A stretch of 64,000 bases of DNA from Salvelinus alpinus (GCF_045679555.1 NC_092094.1:18623905-18687904); one strand, 5' to 3'; positions 1-9,773 are shown, counted from the first letter of the stretch. Translations and numbers: made by a program. The notes: generated by a model from the sequence alone, not told the origin.

Positions 1-89
1 TCAAATAAAAAACCAGCAGAGATGAAATGCTTATTAAAAGCATCACAAATATCATTTTTTTCAGTTAGAATACAGAAGTCTGAGGTAAT

Positions 90-1281
90 TTACTTAGGAA
101 GAGAAACAGCACAATTCCCCCGTTTCAGTGAATTAACGGTTTTCCAGAATTTTGCAGGATCTCCTGCCGAATCTGTCATAGCATTAAGGAAGTAATTTGA
201 TTTTGCCTTTTTGACAGCTGCAGTACATTTATTTCTCAATTGCCTAAAAAACAGCCAATCAGCTGGAGTACCTGTTTTCCTCGCCAAGGCCCAGGCCCGA
301 TTCTTTTGCAGGAAAAGACCTGACAATTCAGGAGAGAACCAAGAACTGGTTCGGTTTCTTACTCTGTGATTCTTAAGCGGGGCATGTTTATCAGACATAG
401 AAGTAACAATAGAAGAGAAAAAAGCAAGGGCTAAAACCGGGTCCAGAAAGCAGAGAGTGGATAAAAGCTCAGAGTGATATAAGTCAAGGATAAAAGCTTG
501 CTGTGAGAAATGTTTATAATTTCTCTTAGAGATTATACAGGGATCAGAGTGTTTCAGCCTGGTATCTCTAATACAAGCAATAGGGCAGTGGTCACTGATA
601 TCATTTGCAAAAACCCCACTGGCTGTGTATTTATGGGGGGTATTTGTTAGAATAATGTCTAGTAGAGTGGATTTTACTGGGTTCTTAAAGTTGGGACGGG
701 TTGGTTTAGTTATCAGCTGAGTTTGATTTAGCTCAGTACAAATGCCTTTTAATTTATCGGATACTGGTGAGAGCCAATCCAGGTTAAAATCTCCCAAAAT
801 CAGTAATTCAGAGTTTGCATAATTAGACAGTATATCAGATAATTTGCATAGAGTACAAGGAGGAGCTGAGGGGGGGGCGATATACCCCTGCTAGAGTTAA
901 ATGAGCATTATTACCAAGTACCACGTTTAAAACTAGACATTCATATTGCTTTGAGACAGAGGTTGATATGGACACAGAAACATTTAAGCAGCATTTAACA
1001 TAAATCGCAATACCACCACCTCTACCAACTCTATCAGTTCTATAAATATTGTATCCAATCAACTGAACATCTGAATCTGGCACAGAATCACACAGCCACG
1101 ATTCAGATACAATCAGAACGTCAACATTTGATTGTGAGACCAAAATTTCAATAAAGTCCAACTTTTGGATCAGGCTTCTAGCATTCAAATGAATTATTCC
1201 AATACCATTGCTACGGGAATTCATATCAGATGGAGTATCCAAGGTAGCACCTGAAGCTGCACTGGATGAGCAATAAACCAT
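90..1281 (-). pseudogene. LINE ORF2 fragment, apurinic-type endonuclease domain
   Basis: Two minus-strand frames together cover the endonuclease. The segment 1,281-835 carries IIHLNARSL (Asn), LIVSESWL (catalytic Glu) and TLAGVYRPP. The segment 860-90 carries LILGDFNLDW (catalytic Asp/Asn), DIILTN and the terminal NDISDHCPI (Asp-His pair), followed by the basic linker toward the RT. The frame changes at a C8 run (about 871-878), a one-base slip inside the RPPS coding stretch, so the copy is not functional as it stands. The domain would nick target DNA for target-primed reverse transcription. Confidence 0.75.
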
Positions 1282-1528
1282 TTGAGCTATTGACAGAGCT
1301 CAATTTTATGGGGACAAGATTACTACTAACAATACCTCTCTGCATGTGAGTAGTATTCGCAATACGGTGATTGGACAATAATCTAGGAATTGCAGAAAGG
1401 TTGTTAACTGTAGTTTGTTCCATATTTGCAATTGAGGAACTAATTAATGAAACTGGGAGAGGAGCATTGAACATAGTCTGATAGGGGAGCGTACAATCCC
1501 AAAAGTCAACCCCCGAGAATACACAACG

Positions 1529-1915
1529 TCAGGTATCAAAGGCTCTACATGAGGCAAGAGTAAGAGACATGTTGGTGGAGAGGATGCTGGAGCCATACCT
1601 GTTAAGATGTAAATTGTCCCGAAGAAATAGACCTGGTCGGTCTGTAAAAGCTGCAAAGTTATCCACAAAAGGAATTCCCATCGTGCAGCAGTATCCCTTA
1701 AGCCAGGTGTGTAATTGGCGAATACGAATAAAAACCATATCCGTGTAGCGTGGGGATGGAAATGGACCGGAAACAACACACTGCTTCCCAGATTCCAGCA
1801 GCGTATTTATCAATGTTTTAAAATCGTCTCTCAATTTCTCTGACTGCTGGAGTTTAATGTCATTTGACCCAACATGGACAATGACAGTTGAAGCGGCGGA
1901 GTGCTTGCTAATAAG
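1529..1915 (-). pseudogene. LINE ORF1 fragment, SGNH-hydrolase (esterase-like) domain
   Basis: The minus strand reads HVGSNDIKL, then, after a long variable stretch, FVDNFAAF and a C-terminal block LFLRDNLHLNRYGSSIL. The G-x-N-D block and the D-x-x-H block (DNLHLN) are hallmarks of SGNH-fold esterases, which occur in ORF1 of CR1/L2-type LINEs and are thought to act in RNP or membrane interactions. The N-terminal part, including the GDS serine block, is missing because the element stops at about 1,920. The frame is open from about 1,915 to the stop at 1,529, so only 5' truncation is evident. Confidence 0.65.
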
Positions 1916-2973
1916 TAGCTAATAAGTATATATAACATTGTATTGGTTGCAGGAATTTTGTATAGTAATTTAAGTTGAAAAATTCAAAGTTTTGAATCCG
2001 CCGTTGTTTTGCGTATCAATTCATAAACCATGTGCCATGGAATGGGTACATCAAAAATGTCTTCCCAACTATTTTGCAATTTATATGGCACAGCTGTCAG
2101 TTTTTTGATCCTTAAATGAAATTGGTATATGTTTTTATTTATCACACTTTTCTTTAACCATTTATGTTCTTTAATACAGGGCCGACATACAAGTTCCTTA
2201 CTTTTTTCCCCTTCCACTTGCCTCTTCCATTTGTGGTAATACTGCAATCAATTGGTTGTACTTTTGGGTAGAGCAGACATTTCCATATGTCTGTGTTAGC
2301 TGTATGTGTGACATAACTCCCCCAGTCCTATTTATGATATCATTCACAAAAATTATTCATTTTTTAAACATTTCTTCGAAAAATACGTTTTTTTTAATCA
2401 ATTAGTATATTTGAGTTTAACCACAATATTTGTGAAAGTATTTGTTCTGTCTTTTCAGGTGGATTAAACTGAAATTGCAACCAACTTTCTAAGGCTTGTT
2501 TAAAACAGAACGATATTTTGGATATTATTTCCTTTTCAAACAACTGAAAGTGAGTAGGTGTAATCTGAATAAAGGGAAAAAGGCCCTTCTTGAACATAGG
2601 ATGAGACATTCTTACCAATTTACTAGAGAACCAGTTTGGATTTAAGTATAACTTTTGTATGACTGATGCCTTTAGTGAGAGGTCTAATGCTTTAATATTT
2701 AATAATTTCTGCCCTCCGAATTCTTATTAATTATATAAATAGGCCCTTTTAATTTTGTCTGGCTTGCCGTCCCAAATAAAATGGAATATTTTTTGTTCAT
2801 ATAATTTAAAAAAGCAGGTCACTAGGTGTAGGCAAAACCATAAGAAAATAGGTAAACTGTGATATGACTAAAGAGTTAATCAGGGTGATTTTTCCACAAA
2901 TAGACAGGTATTTTCCTTTCTATGGTAGCAAGATCTTATCTATTTTTGCTAACTTTCTATAAAAATGAATTGG

Positions 2974-3427
2974 AGGCCTCCCGGGTGGCGCAGTGTTCTA
3001 GGGCACTGCATCGCAGCGCTAGCTGCGCCACCAGAGTCTCTGGGTTCGCGCCCAGGCTCTGTCGCAGCCGGCTGCGACCGGGAGGTCTGTGGGGCGACGC
3101 ACAATTGGCCTAGCGTCGTCCGGGTTAGGGAGGGTTTGGCCGGTAGGGATATCCTTGTCTCATCGCGCTCCAGCGACTCCTGTGGCGGGCAGTGCGTGCT
3201 AACTGAGGGGGCCAGGTGCACAGTGTTTCCTCGCGCATTGGTGGGGCTGACTTCCGGGTTGGAGGCGCGCTCTGTTAAGAAGCAGTGCGGCTTGGTTGGG
3301 TTGTGTTTCGGAGGATGCATGGCTTTCAACCTTCGTCTCTCCCGAGCCCATACGGGAGTTGTAGCGATTGGATACCACGAAAATTGGGGAGAAAAGGGGG
3401 TAAAAATAATAAAAAAATAAAAAAAGA
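2974..3427 (+). mobile_element. tRNA-derived salmonid SINE (SmaI/Slm-type head, long body)
   Basis: The element starts with ggcctcccgggtggcgcag. A SmaI site lies at 2,980-2,985, an A-box-like tggcgcagtg at 2,986 and a B-box-like gggttcgcgccc at 3,042-3,053, giving an internal pol III promoter of a tRNA-derived SINE. The body continues for about 350 bp and ends in an A-rich tail (3,400-3,427). I recognise the sequence as a common salmonid SINE from recall. It lies inside the L1-like element, whose antisense coding sequence resumes at about 3,428. The open frames across it (for example 2,965-3,420 on the + strand) are accidental. Confidence 0.8.
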
Positions 3428-3434
3428 ATGTGAG

Positions 3435-4445
3435 TTAATTTCTTTCTTTTGGGATTTGTATACCGAGTATGTCCACATCTCCGTCAGACCATTTAATTTG
3501 TGATCCAATACATATATATATAGTACACTTATCATAATTTGGTTTTAATCCAGAGAGGATAGCAAAAGTATCTAGATCCTCTATGAGGCCGTGGAGAGAT
3601 TCTAATTGTGGTTTTAAAAGAAAACATGAATCATCAGCGTACAATGACACCTTAGTTTTTAAGCCACAGATTTGTAATCCCTTAATTTGATCTAATTTTA
3701 ACAGCTAACATTTCGATGGCAATAATAAATAGATATGCCGATAGTGGACAACCTTGTTTTACTCCTCTAGATAGTTTAAAACTTTCTGAGATGTAGCCAT
3801 TATTTACTATTTTACACCTAGGGTTACTATACATAATTTTAACCCATTTTATAAGAGATTCCCCAAAATTTAAATATTCTAGGCATTTATATATAAACTC
3901 CAGTCGTATCAAATGCCTTTTCAAAATCAGCTATGAAAACCAGGCCTGGTGTCCTCGATATTTTCTAGTATTCCATTGTTTCCAGTACTTGTCTTATATT
4001 ATCTCCAATGTATCGTCCATGTAAAAAACCTGTCTGATTAGGATGAATAATATCTGACAATACTTTTTAAATTCTATGCGCCAAACATTTTTCTAGGATT
4101 TTTGCATCACAACACTGAAGTGTAAGGTCTCCAATTTTTTTAATGGACTGGATCTTTATATATACCATTTGGGTCCTGTTTCAGTAATAATGATATCAGA
4201 CCTTCTTGTTGCGTGTCTGATAATCTACCATTTATATAGAAGTGGTTAAAACATGCTAATAATGGTCCTCTGAGTATATCAAAAAAAGTTTTGTATACTT
4301 CCACTGGTATGCCATCCAGACCTGAAGTTGTCCCATCCTTAAAGGCCCCAATTGCATCAAGAAGTTCCTCCTCTGTAATTTGGCCTTCACATGAGTCTTT
4401 CTGTACAGATGTTAATTTTACATTATTATTAGGAAATCCATACAA
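3435..4445 (-). pseudogene. L1-like reverse transcriptase remnant
   Basis: Three antisense frames hold the conserved RT blocks in correct order: the fingers with ITEEELLDAIGAF and GLDGIPVEVY, the palm motif B RGVKQGCPLSAYLF, and the YADD active site (LYADDSCFLLKP, about 3,640). Between 4,140 and 3,924, and again at 3,682-3,650, the frame is lost, so the gene is dead. The YADD block and the upstream palm are typical of L1/Tx1 rather than of the jockey-type LINEs elsewhere in this window. Confidence 0.75.
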
Positions 4446-4682
4446 TTAGACTGAAATGAAAACATGAAAATGAAAACATATTCTTAAAGTACTTTACTTC
4501 CTCTTTCAAAATATAATTAGATGAATCATGCGTGACTCCATCAATGCATTGTTTTTGGTAGCAATTCTATATTGAAGATTGAAAAAGAATTTGGTGCATT
4601 TTTCCCCCATATCCCATCCAGTTCGCTTTATTTTTATAATATATTACACTGGATCTTTCTTGAATAAGTTGAGTTTCTGTAT

Positions 4683-4796
4683 GTTATCACAATCACACCA
4701 TGAGTAGTTAATCATGAAACATACACCCCTGCCTTTCTTCTTCCTGGAGAGTTCTTTATTCCTGTCTGTGCGATGTACTGAGAACCCAGATGGCTG
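4683..4796 (-). pseudogene. LINE endonuclease scrap, antisense relative of the 5,608-8,550 LINE
   Basis: The minus strand translates to QPSGFSVHRTDRNKELS followed by RKKKGRGVCFMINYSWCD. This lines up almost residue for residue with QPAGFFMHRADRNKHLS and GKKRGGGVCLMINEKWCD in the intact LINE ORF at 5,608-8,550. It is about 38 codons of an AP-endonuclease domain with neither end present, inserted between L1 remains and Tc1 remains. Basis: direct comparison inside the window. Confidence 0.7.
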
Positions 4797-4801
4797 TATG
4801 A

Positions 4802-5112
4802 AGGACAAGTACATTAGTGTCTAGTTTGAGAAACAGACGCCTCATAAGTCCTCAACTGGCAGCTTCATTAAATAGTACCCGCAAAACACCAGTCTCAACA
4901 TCAACAGCAAAGAGGCAACTCCGGGATGCTGGCCTTCTAGGCAGTGTCTGTGTTCTTTTGCCCATCTTAAAATGGCCAGAAACAAAGAACTTCCTTCTGA
5001 AACTCGTCAGTTTATTTTTGTTCTGAGAAATGAAGGCAATTGCCAAGAAACTGAAGATCTCGTACAACACGGTATACTACTCCCTTCACAGAACAGCGCA
5101 AACTGGCTTTAG
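4802..5112 (+). mobile_element. Scrambled Tc1/mariner-like transposase remnants
   Basis: Segment 4,802-4,944 encodes a middle part of a Tc1-type transposase DNA-binding region (SLRNRRLISPQLAASLNS, then TPVSTSTAKRQLRDAGLLG). It is followed by about 25 bp (4,945-4,969) that read on the opposite strand as a more distal piece (LRWAKEHRHW-like). Segment 4,970-5,112 then encodes the N-terminus (MARNKELPSETRQFI, then AKKLKISYNTVYYSLHRT). The order is therefore permuted relative to a normal Tc1 gene, where the N-terminal piece comes first. No terminal inverted repeats were found. Confidence 0.7.
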
Positions 5113-5126
5113 CTAGAATAGAAAGA

Positions 5127-5196
5127 GTGAACATTACATTTACATTTACATTTAAGTCATTTAGCAGACGCTCTTATCCAGAGCGACTTACAAATT
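5127..5196 (-). repeat. L2-type LINE/SINE 3' tail with (acattt)n end
   Basis: The sequence starts with acatttacatttacattt and runs through aagtcatttagcagacgc and gagcgacttacaaatt. The same tail ends the antisense L2 fragment at 16,309-17,140, so this is a severely 5'-truncated L2 copy or a SINE sharing that tail. It sits between Tc1-like pieces of opposite orientation. Confidence 0.7.
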
Positions 5197-5205
5197 ACAT
5201 CTTGA

Positions 5206-5329
5206 CAATGTCTGTCTGTTTCTCAAACTACACACTCGAATGTACTTGTCCTCTTGCTCAGTTGTGCACCGGGGCCTCTCACTCCTCTTTCTATTCTAGT
5301 TTTCACTGTTCTGTGAAGGGAGTAGTACA
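5206..5329 (-). mobile_element. Tc1-like transposase remnant, inverted relative to 4,802-5,112
   Basis: The + strand here contains gtacttgtcctcttgctcag and later ctgttctgtgaagggagtag, which are reverse complements of stretches in the Tc1-like piece at 4,802-5,112 (for example ctcccttcacagaacag at about 5,081). It is a fragment of the same transposon family on the other strand, so a broken palindrome flanks the L2-type tail. Confidence 0.65.
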
Positions 5330-5561
5330 ATTTTTTTGTTTCTTAATGAAACTGATCTAATGACTAGATGCACCATTCAATCACTTAGCACTTACCTTGT
5401 GGGAGTGAAGAAGCAGATGTTGCTGAAACCCACAGACTACTGTGATGCAGAGCAAATCTGAAATCAAACAGAGGTTGTTTAAAATCAGAGCTATCAGAAA
5501 ACCCTTTCAAGCGAAATAGTATCTAATGTTAGAGCTGGGTGCACCTCTAGGTGTAAATGAT
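5330..5561. other. Unassigned interval
   Basis: No coding potential, tRNA-like fold or repeat that I recognise. It contains 'aaatgat' at 5,555-5,561, which recurs just after the 3' end of the next LINE (9,084-9,090) and may be its target-site duplication. Confidence 0.4.
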
Positions 5562-5607
5562 GAATTGATAGGTTGTAAATAGGTTGTACTTCCGGCGCCG
5601 AAAAGAG

Positions 5608-8550
5608 ATGGCCGCCTCGCTTCGCGTTCCTTGGAAAATATGCAGTATTTTGTTTTTTTATGTGTTATTTCTTACATCGGTACCCCAGGTAATCTTAGGT
5701 TTCATTACATACAGTCGGGAGGAACTACTGAATATACGATTAACGTCAACTCATCATCGTTCCTACCAGGAATATGACTTTCCCGAAACGGATCCAGTGT
5801 TTTGCCTTCCACCCAATACAATGGATCTGATCCCAGCCGGCGACCCTGTGCGACGCCGAAAAAGGGGCAAACGAGGCGGTCTCGTGGTCAGGCTTCGGAG
5901 ACGGGCACATCGCGCTCCACTCCCTAGCATACTACTCGCCAATGTCCAGTCTCTTGACAATAAGGTTGATGAAATCCGAGCACGGGTAGCATTCCAGAGA
6001 GACATCAGGGATTGCAACGTGCTCTGCTTCACGGAAACATGGCTAACTCAAGGGACGCTAACGGAGTCGGTGCAGCCAGCTGGTTTCTTCATGCATCGCG
6101 CCGACAGAAACAAACATCTTTCCGGTAAGAAGAGGGGCGGGGGGGTATGCCTTATGATTAACGAGAAGTGGTGTGATCATCATAACAACACACAGGAACT
6201 CAAGTCATTCTGTTCACCTGATCTAGAACTCCTCACAATCAAATGTCGACCGCATTATCTACCAAGGGAATTCTCTTCAATCATAATCACAGCCGTATAT
6301 ATTCCCCCCCAAGCAGACACATCGATGGCCCTGAACGAACTTTATCTGACTCTTTGTAAACTGGAAACCACACACCCTGAGGCTGCATTCATCGTAGCTG
6401 GGGATTTTAACAAGGCTAATCTAAAAACAAAACTCCCTAAATTCTATCAGCATATCGATTGTGCTACCAGGGCTGGAAAAACCCTAGATCATTGTTATAC
6501 TAATTTCCGCGACGCATATAAGGCCCTCCCCCGCCCCCCTTTCGGAAAAGCTGACCACGACTCCATTTTGTTGATTCCAGCCTACAAACAGAAACTCAAA
6601 CAACAAGCTCCCGCGCTCAGGTCTGTTCAACGCTGGTCCGACCAATCTGAATCCACGCTTCAAGACTGCTTCGATCACGCGGATTGGAATATGTTCCGCA
6701 TCGCGTCCAACAACAATATTGACGAATATGCTGATTCGGTGAGCGAGTTCATTAGGAAGTGCATTGACGATGTCGTACCCACAGCAACGATTAAAACATT
6801 CCCAAACCAGAAACCGTGGATTGACGGCAGCATTCGCGTGAAACTGAAAGCGCGAACCACTGCTTTTAACCAGGGCAAGGTGACCGGAAGCATGACCGAA
6901 TACAAACAGTGTAGCTATTCTCTCCGCAAGGCAATCAAACAGGCTAAGTCCCAGTACAGAGACAAAATCGAGTCGCAATTCAACAGCTCAGACACAAGAG
7001 GTATGTGGCAGGGTCTACAGTCAATCACGGATTACAAAAAGAAAACCAGCCCCGTCGCGGACCAGGATGTCTTGCTCCCAGACAGGCTAAACAACTTTTT
7101 TGCCCGCTTTGAGGACAATACAGTGCCACTGACACGGCCCCCTACCAAAACCTGCGGGCTCTCCTTCACTGCAGCCGAGGTGAGTAAAACATTTAAACGT
7201 GTTAACCCTCGCAAGGCTGCAGGCCCAGACGGCATTCCCAGCCGCGTCCTCAGAGCATGCGCAGACCAGCTGGCTGGTGTGTTTACGGACATATTCAATC
7301 AATCCTTATCCCAGTCTGCTGTTCCCACATGCTTCAAGAGGGCCACCATTGTTCCTGTTCCCAAGAAAGCTAAGGTAACTGAGCTAAACGACTACCGCCC
7401 CGTAGCACTCACTTCAGTCATCATGAAGTGCTTTGAGAGACTAGTCAAGGACCATATCACCTCCACCCTACCGGACACCCTAGACCCACTCCAATTTGCT
7501 TACCGACCCAATAGGTCCACAGACGACGCAATCGCAACCACACTGCACACTGCCCTAACCCATCTGGACAAGAGGAATACCCATGTGAGAATGCTGTTCA
7601 TCGATTACAGCTCAGCATTTAACACCATAGTACCCTCCAAACTCGTCATCAAGCTCGAGACCCTGGGTCTCGACCCCGCCCTGTGCAACTGGGTCCTGGA
7701 CTTCCTGACGGGCCGCCCCCAGGTGGTGAGGGTAGGTAACAACATCTCCACCCCGCTGATCCTCAACACTGGGGCCCCACAAGGGTGCGTTCTGAGCCCT
7801 CTCCTGTACTCCCTGTTCACCCACGACTGCGTGGCCATGCACGCCTCCAACTCAATCATCAAGTTTGCGGATGACACTACAGTGGTAGGCTTGATTACCA
7901 ACAACGACGAGACGGCCTACAGGGAGGAGGTGAGGGCCCTCGGAGTGTGGTGTCAGGAAAATAACCTCACACTCAACGTCAACAAAACAAAGGAGATGAT
8001 TGTGGACTTCAGGAAACAGCAGAGGGAGCACCCCCCTATCCACATCGACGGGTCAGTAGTGGAGAAGGTGGAAAGTTTTAAGTTCCTCGGTGTACACATC
8101 ACGGACAAACTGAATTGGTCCACCCACACAGACAGCGTTGTGAAGGCGCAGCAGCGCCTCTTCAACCTCAGGAGGCTGAAGAAATTCGGCTTGTCACCAA
8201 AAGCACTCACAAACTTCTACAGATGCACAATCGAGAGCATCCTGTCGGGCTGTATCACCGCCTGGTACGGCAACTGCTCCGCCCACAACCGTAAGGCTCT
8301 CCAGAGGGTAGTGAGGTCTGCAGAACGCATCACCGGGGGCAAACTACCTGCCCTCCAGGACACCTACACCACCCGATGTCACAGGAAGGCCATAAAGATC
8401 ATCAAGGACAACAACCACCCAAGCCACTGCCTGTTCACCCCGCTATCATCCAGAAGGCGGGGTCAGTACAGGTGCATCAAAGCAGGGACCGAGAGACTGA
8501 AAAACAGCTTCTATCTCAAGGCCATCAGACTGTTAAACAGCCACCACTAA
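5608..8550 (+). CDS. LINE ORF: AP-endonuclease plus reverse transcriptase, uninterrupted 980 codons
   Basis: This LINE enzyme would nick target DNA and copy its RNA there. I start at ATG 5,608 (MAASLRVPWK); the open frame extends a few codons upstream without another ATG. Residues 1-40 include a hydrophobic run (ICSILFFYVLFLTSVPQVIL). Endonuclease: ANVQSLDNK with its Asn, catalytic Glu143 in FTETWLT, Asp266/Asn268 in AGDFNKAN, and Asp316/His317 in KADHDSI. Reverse transcriptase: NDYRPVALTS, motif A LFIDYSSAFNT with Asp666, motif B TGAPQGCVLSPLLYSLF, and active site FADD with Asp755/Asp756. The C-terminal domain reaches LNSHH. All catalytic residues are present and no stop or frameshift was seen. 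Whether it is retrotransposition-competent is unknown. Confidence 0.85.
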   Translation: MAASLRVPWKICSILFFYVLFLTSVPQVILGFITYSREELLNIRLTSTHHRSYQEYDFPETDPVFCLPPNTMDLIPAGDPVRRRKRGKRGGLVVRLRRRAHRAPLPSILLANVQSLDNKVDEIRARVAFQRDIRDCNVLCFTETWLTQGTLTESVQPAGFFMHRADRNKHLSGKKRGGGVCLMINEKWCDHHNNTQELKSFCSPDLELLTIKCRPHYLPREFSSIIITAVYIPPQADTSMALNELYLTLCKLETTHPEAAFIVAGDFNKANLKTKLPKFYQHIDCATRAGKTLDHCYTNFRDAYKALPRPPFGKADHDSILLIPAYKQKLKQQAPALRSVQRWSDQSESTLQDCFDHADWNMFRIASNNNIDEYADSVSEFIRKCIDDVVPTATIKTFPNQKPWIDGSIRVKLKARTTAFNQGKVTGSMTEYKQCSYSLRKAIKQAKSQYRDKIESQFNSSDTRGMWQGLQSITDYKKKTSPVADQDVLLPDRLNNFFARFEDNTVPLTRPPTKTCGLSFTAAEVSKTFKRVNPRKAAGPDGIPSRVLRACADQLAGVFTDIFNQSLSQSAVPTCFKRATIVPVPKKAKVTELNDYRPVALTSVIMKCFERLVKDHITSTLPDTLDPLQFAYRPNRSTDDAIATTLHTALTHLDKRNTHVRMLFIDYSSAFNTIVPSKLVIKLETLGLDPALCNWVLDFLTGRPQVVRVGNNISTPLILNTGAPQGCVLSPLLYSLFTHDCVAMHASNSIIKFADDTTVVGLITNNDETAYREEVRALGVWCQENNLTLNVNKTKEMIVDFRKQQREHPPIHIDGSVVEKVESFKFLGVHITDKLNWSTHTDSVVKAQQRLFNLRRLKKFGLSPKALTNFYRCTIESILSGCITAWYGNCSAHNRKALQRVVRSAERITGGKLPALQDTYTTRCHRKAIKIIKDNNHPSHCLFTPLSSRRRGQYRCIKAGTERLKNSFYLKAIRLLNSHH

Positions 8551-9085
8551 CATTTAGCGGCCGCTGCCAACATACTGACTCAACTCCAGCCACTTTAAAA
8601 ATGGGAATTGATGGAAATTATGTAAAAATGTACCACTAGCCACTTTAAACAATGCCACTTAATATAATGTTTACATACCCTACATTACCCATCTCATATG
8701 TATATACTGTACTCTATATCATCTACTGCATCTTGCCATCTTTATGTAATACATGTACCACTAGCCACTTTAAACTATGCCACTTTATGTTTACATACCC
8801 TACAGTACTCATCTCATATGTATATACCGTACTCTATACCATCTACTGCATCTTGCCATGCCGTTCTGTACCACCACTCATTCATATATCTTTATGTACA
8901 TATTCTTTATCCCTTTACACTTGTGTGTGTGTATAAGGTAGTAGTTGTGGAATTGTTAGGTTAGATTACTTGTTGGTTATTACTGCATTGTCGGAACTAG
9001 AAGCACAAGCATTTCGCTACACTCGCATTAACATCTGCTAACCATGTGTATGTGACTAATAAAATTTGATTTGATTTGATTTGAA
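8551..9085 (+). other. LINE 3' UTR with a tandem duplication and ttgat-repeat tail
   Basis: Two similar blocks, about 8,629-8,755 and 8,756-8,870, each start with taccactagccactttaaa and contain catctcatatgtatata and catctactgcatcttgcc. The 3' UTR therefore carries an imperfect duplication of about 125 bp. The end consists of aataaaa followed by several ttgat units. Open frames here on the + strand are accidental. Confidence 0.7.
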
Positions 9086-9546
9086 ATGATCTCATTGTGT
9101 CAAGTTGTCTAGGTGTTATAATTATTCCAGCTCTGCCCAAACTTGAAAACGGCTTGCTCAACCCGTGAAGGATGCAAAGGGACAACTCAATTCCTTTCCA
9201 GTGTTTTATTATGGTTTCGATGCCATTTGTTGAATATGTTGAAACAGTTGATTTGTTGAATAGAGTAGTTGAATGACAGAGGAATAAGGAGTAGGGAATA
9301 GGAATAGGAATAGAGATAGCAATAGGTTGATAACCTTAAACAGAGAATAAACATGCATTATTTTACACTAAACAAAGCATGGCTTTGAATAAAGTAAACG
9401 TTTAAACAATTTAATCTAGCACTTCTAGCAAATTACTTCTGCAGTCAGAAAATATCCACAACAAAAGTCACCACTACCAGAGTTAAACATGTAAATTGTG
9501 CTAAGCACTGGATGCAACATAATAAATAATTCCAAACATTACATAC
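9086..9546. other. Unassigned interval with a small (ggaata)n tract
   Basis: No gene or recognised transposon. A short imperfect simple repeat (ggaataaggagtagggaata, then further ggaata units) lies at about 9,280-9,325. The last bases (cag, 9,547-9,549) are the left target duplication of the Harbinger element that follows. Confidence 0.4.
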
Positions 9547-9549
9547 CAG

Positions 9550-9570
9550 GGGCCTGTTGCACAAAAGTAG
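9550..9570 (+). repeat. Left terminal inverted repeat of Harbinger element
   Basis: The first 17 bases match the right end exactly after reverse complementing; after one mismatch the next three bases (tag) match too. A second copy of the core, gttgcacaaag, lies 87 bp further in at 9,643-9,653. Confidence 0.88.
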
Positions 9571-9773
9571 AATTAAGACATCCGGGATAAATGACTCAGC
9601 TGAGCTCAATGAAGCCAAAACATGTGCGTCCAGGCTTAATTGGTTGCACAAAGACCAAGCCAGGATGAGCAGACACGGATTCATTAAGCCAGGTGAAACC
9701 AATCCTGGATAGGTGCGCGCTCACGGCTCACTCAAATAGACCCCGCCACAGATCACAGATTAACTGATTTACC

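Larger units (their letters stand above)
1..1920 (-). mobile_element. 5' part of a non-LTR retrotransposon with SGNH-esterase ORF1 and APE-type ORF2 (CR1/L2/Rex1-like), runs off the left edge
   Basis: Reading the minus strand from 1,920 downward gives an esterase-like ORF1 (about 1,915-1,529), a spacer, and then ORF2 with an AP-endonuclease domain (1,281-90). The reverse transcriptase would lie left of base 1. This domain order is known from the CR1/L2/Rex1 branch of LINEs. ORF2 is broken by an extra base in a C8 run (G8 on the + strand, about 871-878) and again near 90, where the reading frame changes before the linker to the RT. The 5' edge at about 1,920 abuts the 3' end of an L1-like element, with a short 'ctaataagta' repetition at the junction. 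The exact clade is not certain. Confidence 0.75.
1925..4680 (-). mobile_element. Decayed L1/Tx1-like LINE, RT and C-terminal half, split by a SINE
   Basis: On the minus strand, successive short frames follow L1-type RT order: 4,445-4,140 (EGLISLLLKQDPNG, start of the RT), 3,924-3,682 (SRGVKQGCPLSAYLF, RT motif B), 3,650-3,435 (MSLYADDSCFLL, active-site YADD), then C-terminal blocks at 2,618-2,394 and 2,247-1,984. The 3' end lies at about 1,925-1,980. Several stops and frameshifts separate these pieces. I recognise the C-terminal sequence as an abundant salmonid L1 family, from recall. A SINE at 2,974-3,427 interrupts it, so the L1 is older than that SINE. Upstream limits near 4,660-4,680 are approximate. 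Confidence 0.75.
5562..9085 (+). mobile_element. Near full-length jockey-superfamily LINE (abundant salmonid family)
   Basis: The element has a short GC-rich 5' leader (cttccggcgccgaaaagag at about 5,588), one long ORF (5,608-8,550), and a 3' UTR that ends in tandem ttgat repeats after an AATAAA-like aataaaatttgatt (9,058-9,084). A 7-bp direct repeat, aaatgat, occurs at 5,555-5,561 and 9,084-9,090 and is a plausible target-site duplication. The 5' boundary is therefore somewhere in 5,562-5,587. I recognise the family as very common in salmonids. Rex1/L2/CR1-like placement is tentative. Confidence 0.8.

Noticed and set aside
2986-3055. A separate tRNA gene at the SINE head
   Set aside because: A- and B-box-like motifs exist, but the acceptor and anticodon stems do not pair. 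It is the tRNA-derived SINE promoter.
2965-3420. 151-codon + strand frame and antisense 126-codon frame
   Set aside because: Both lie wholly inside the tRNA-derived SINE and simply reflect its GC-rich body.
6484-6978. 164-codon minus-strand frame and other antisense frames within 5,608-8,550
   Set aside because: They are shadows of the LINE ORF on the opposite strand.
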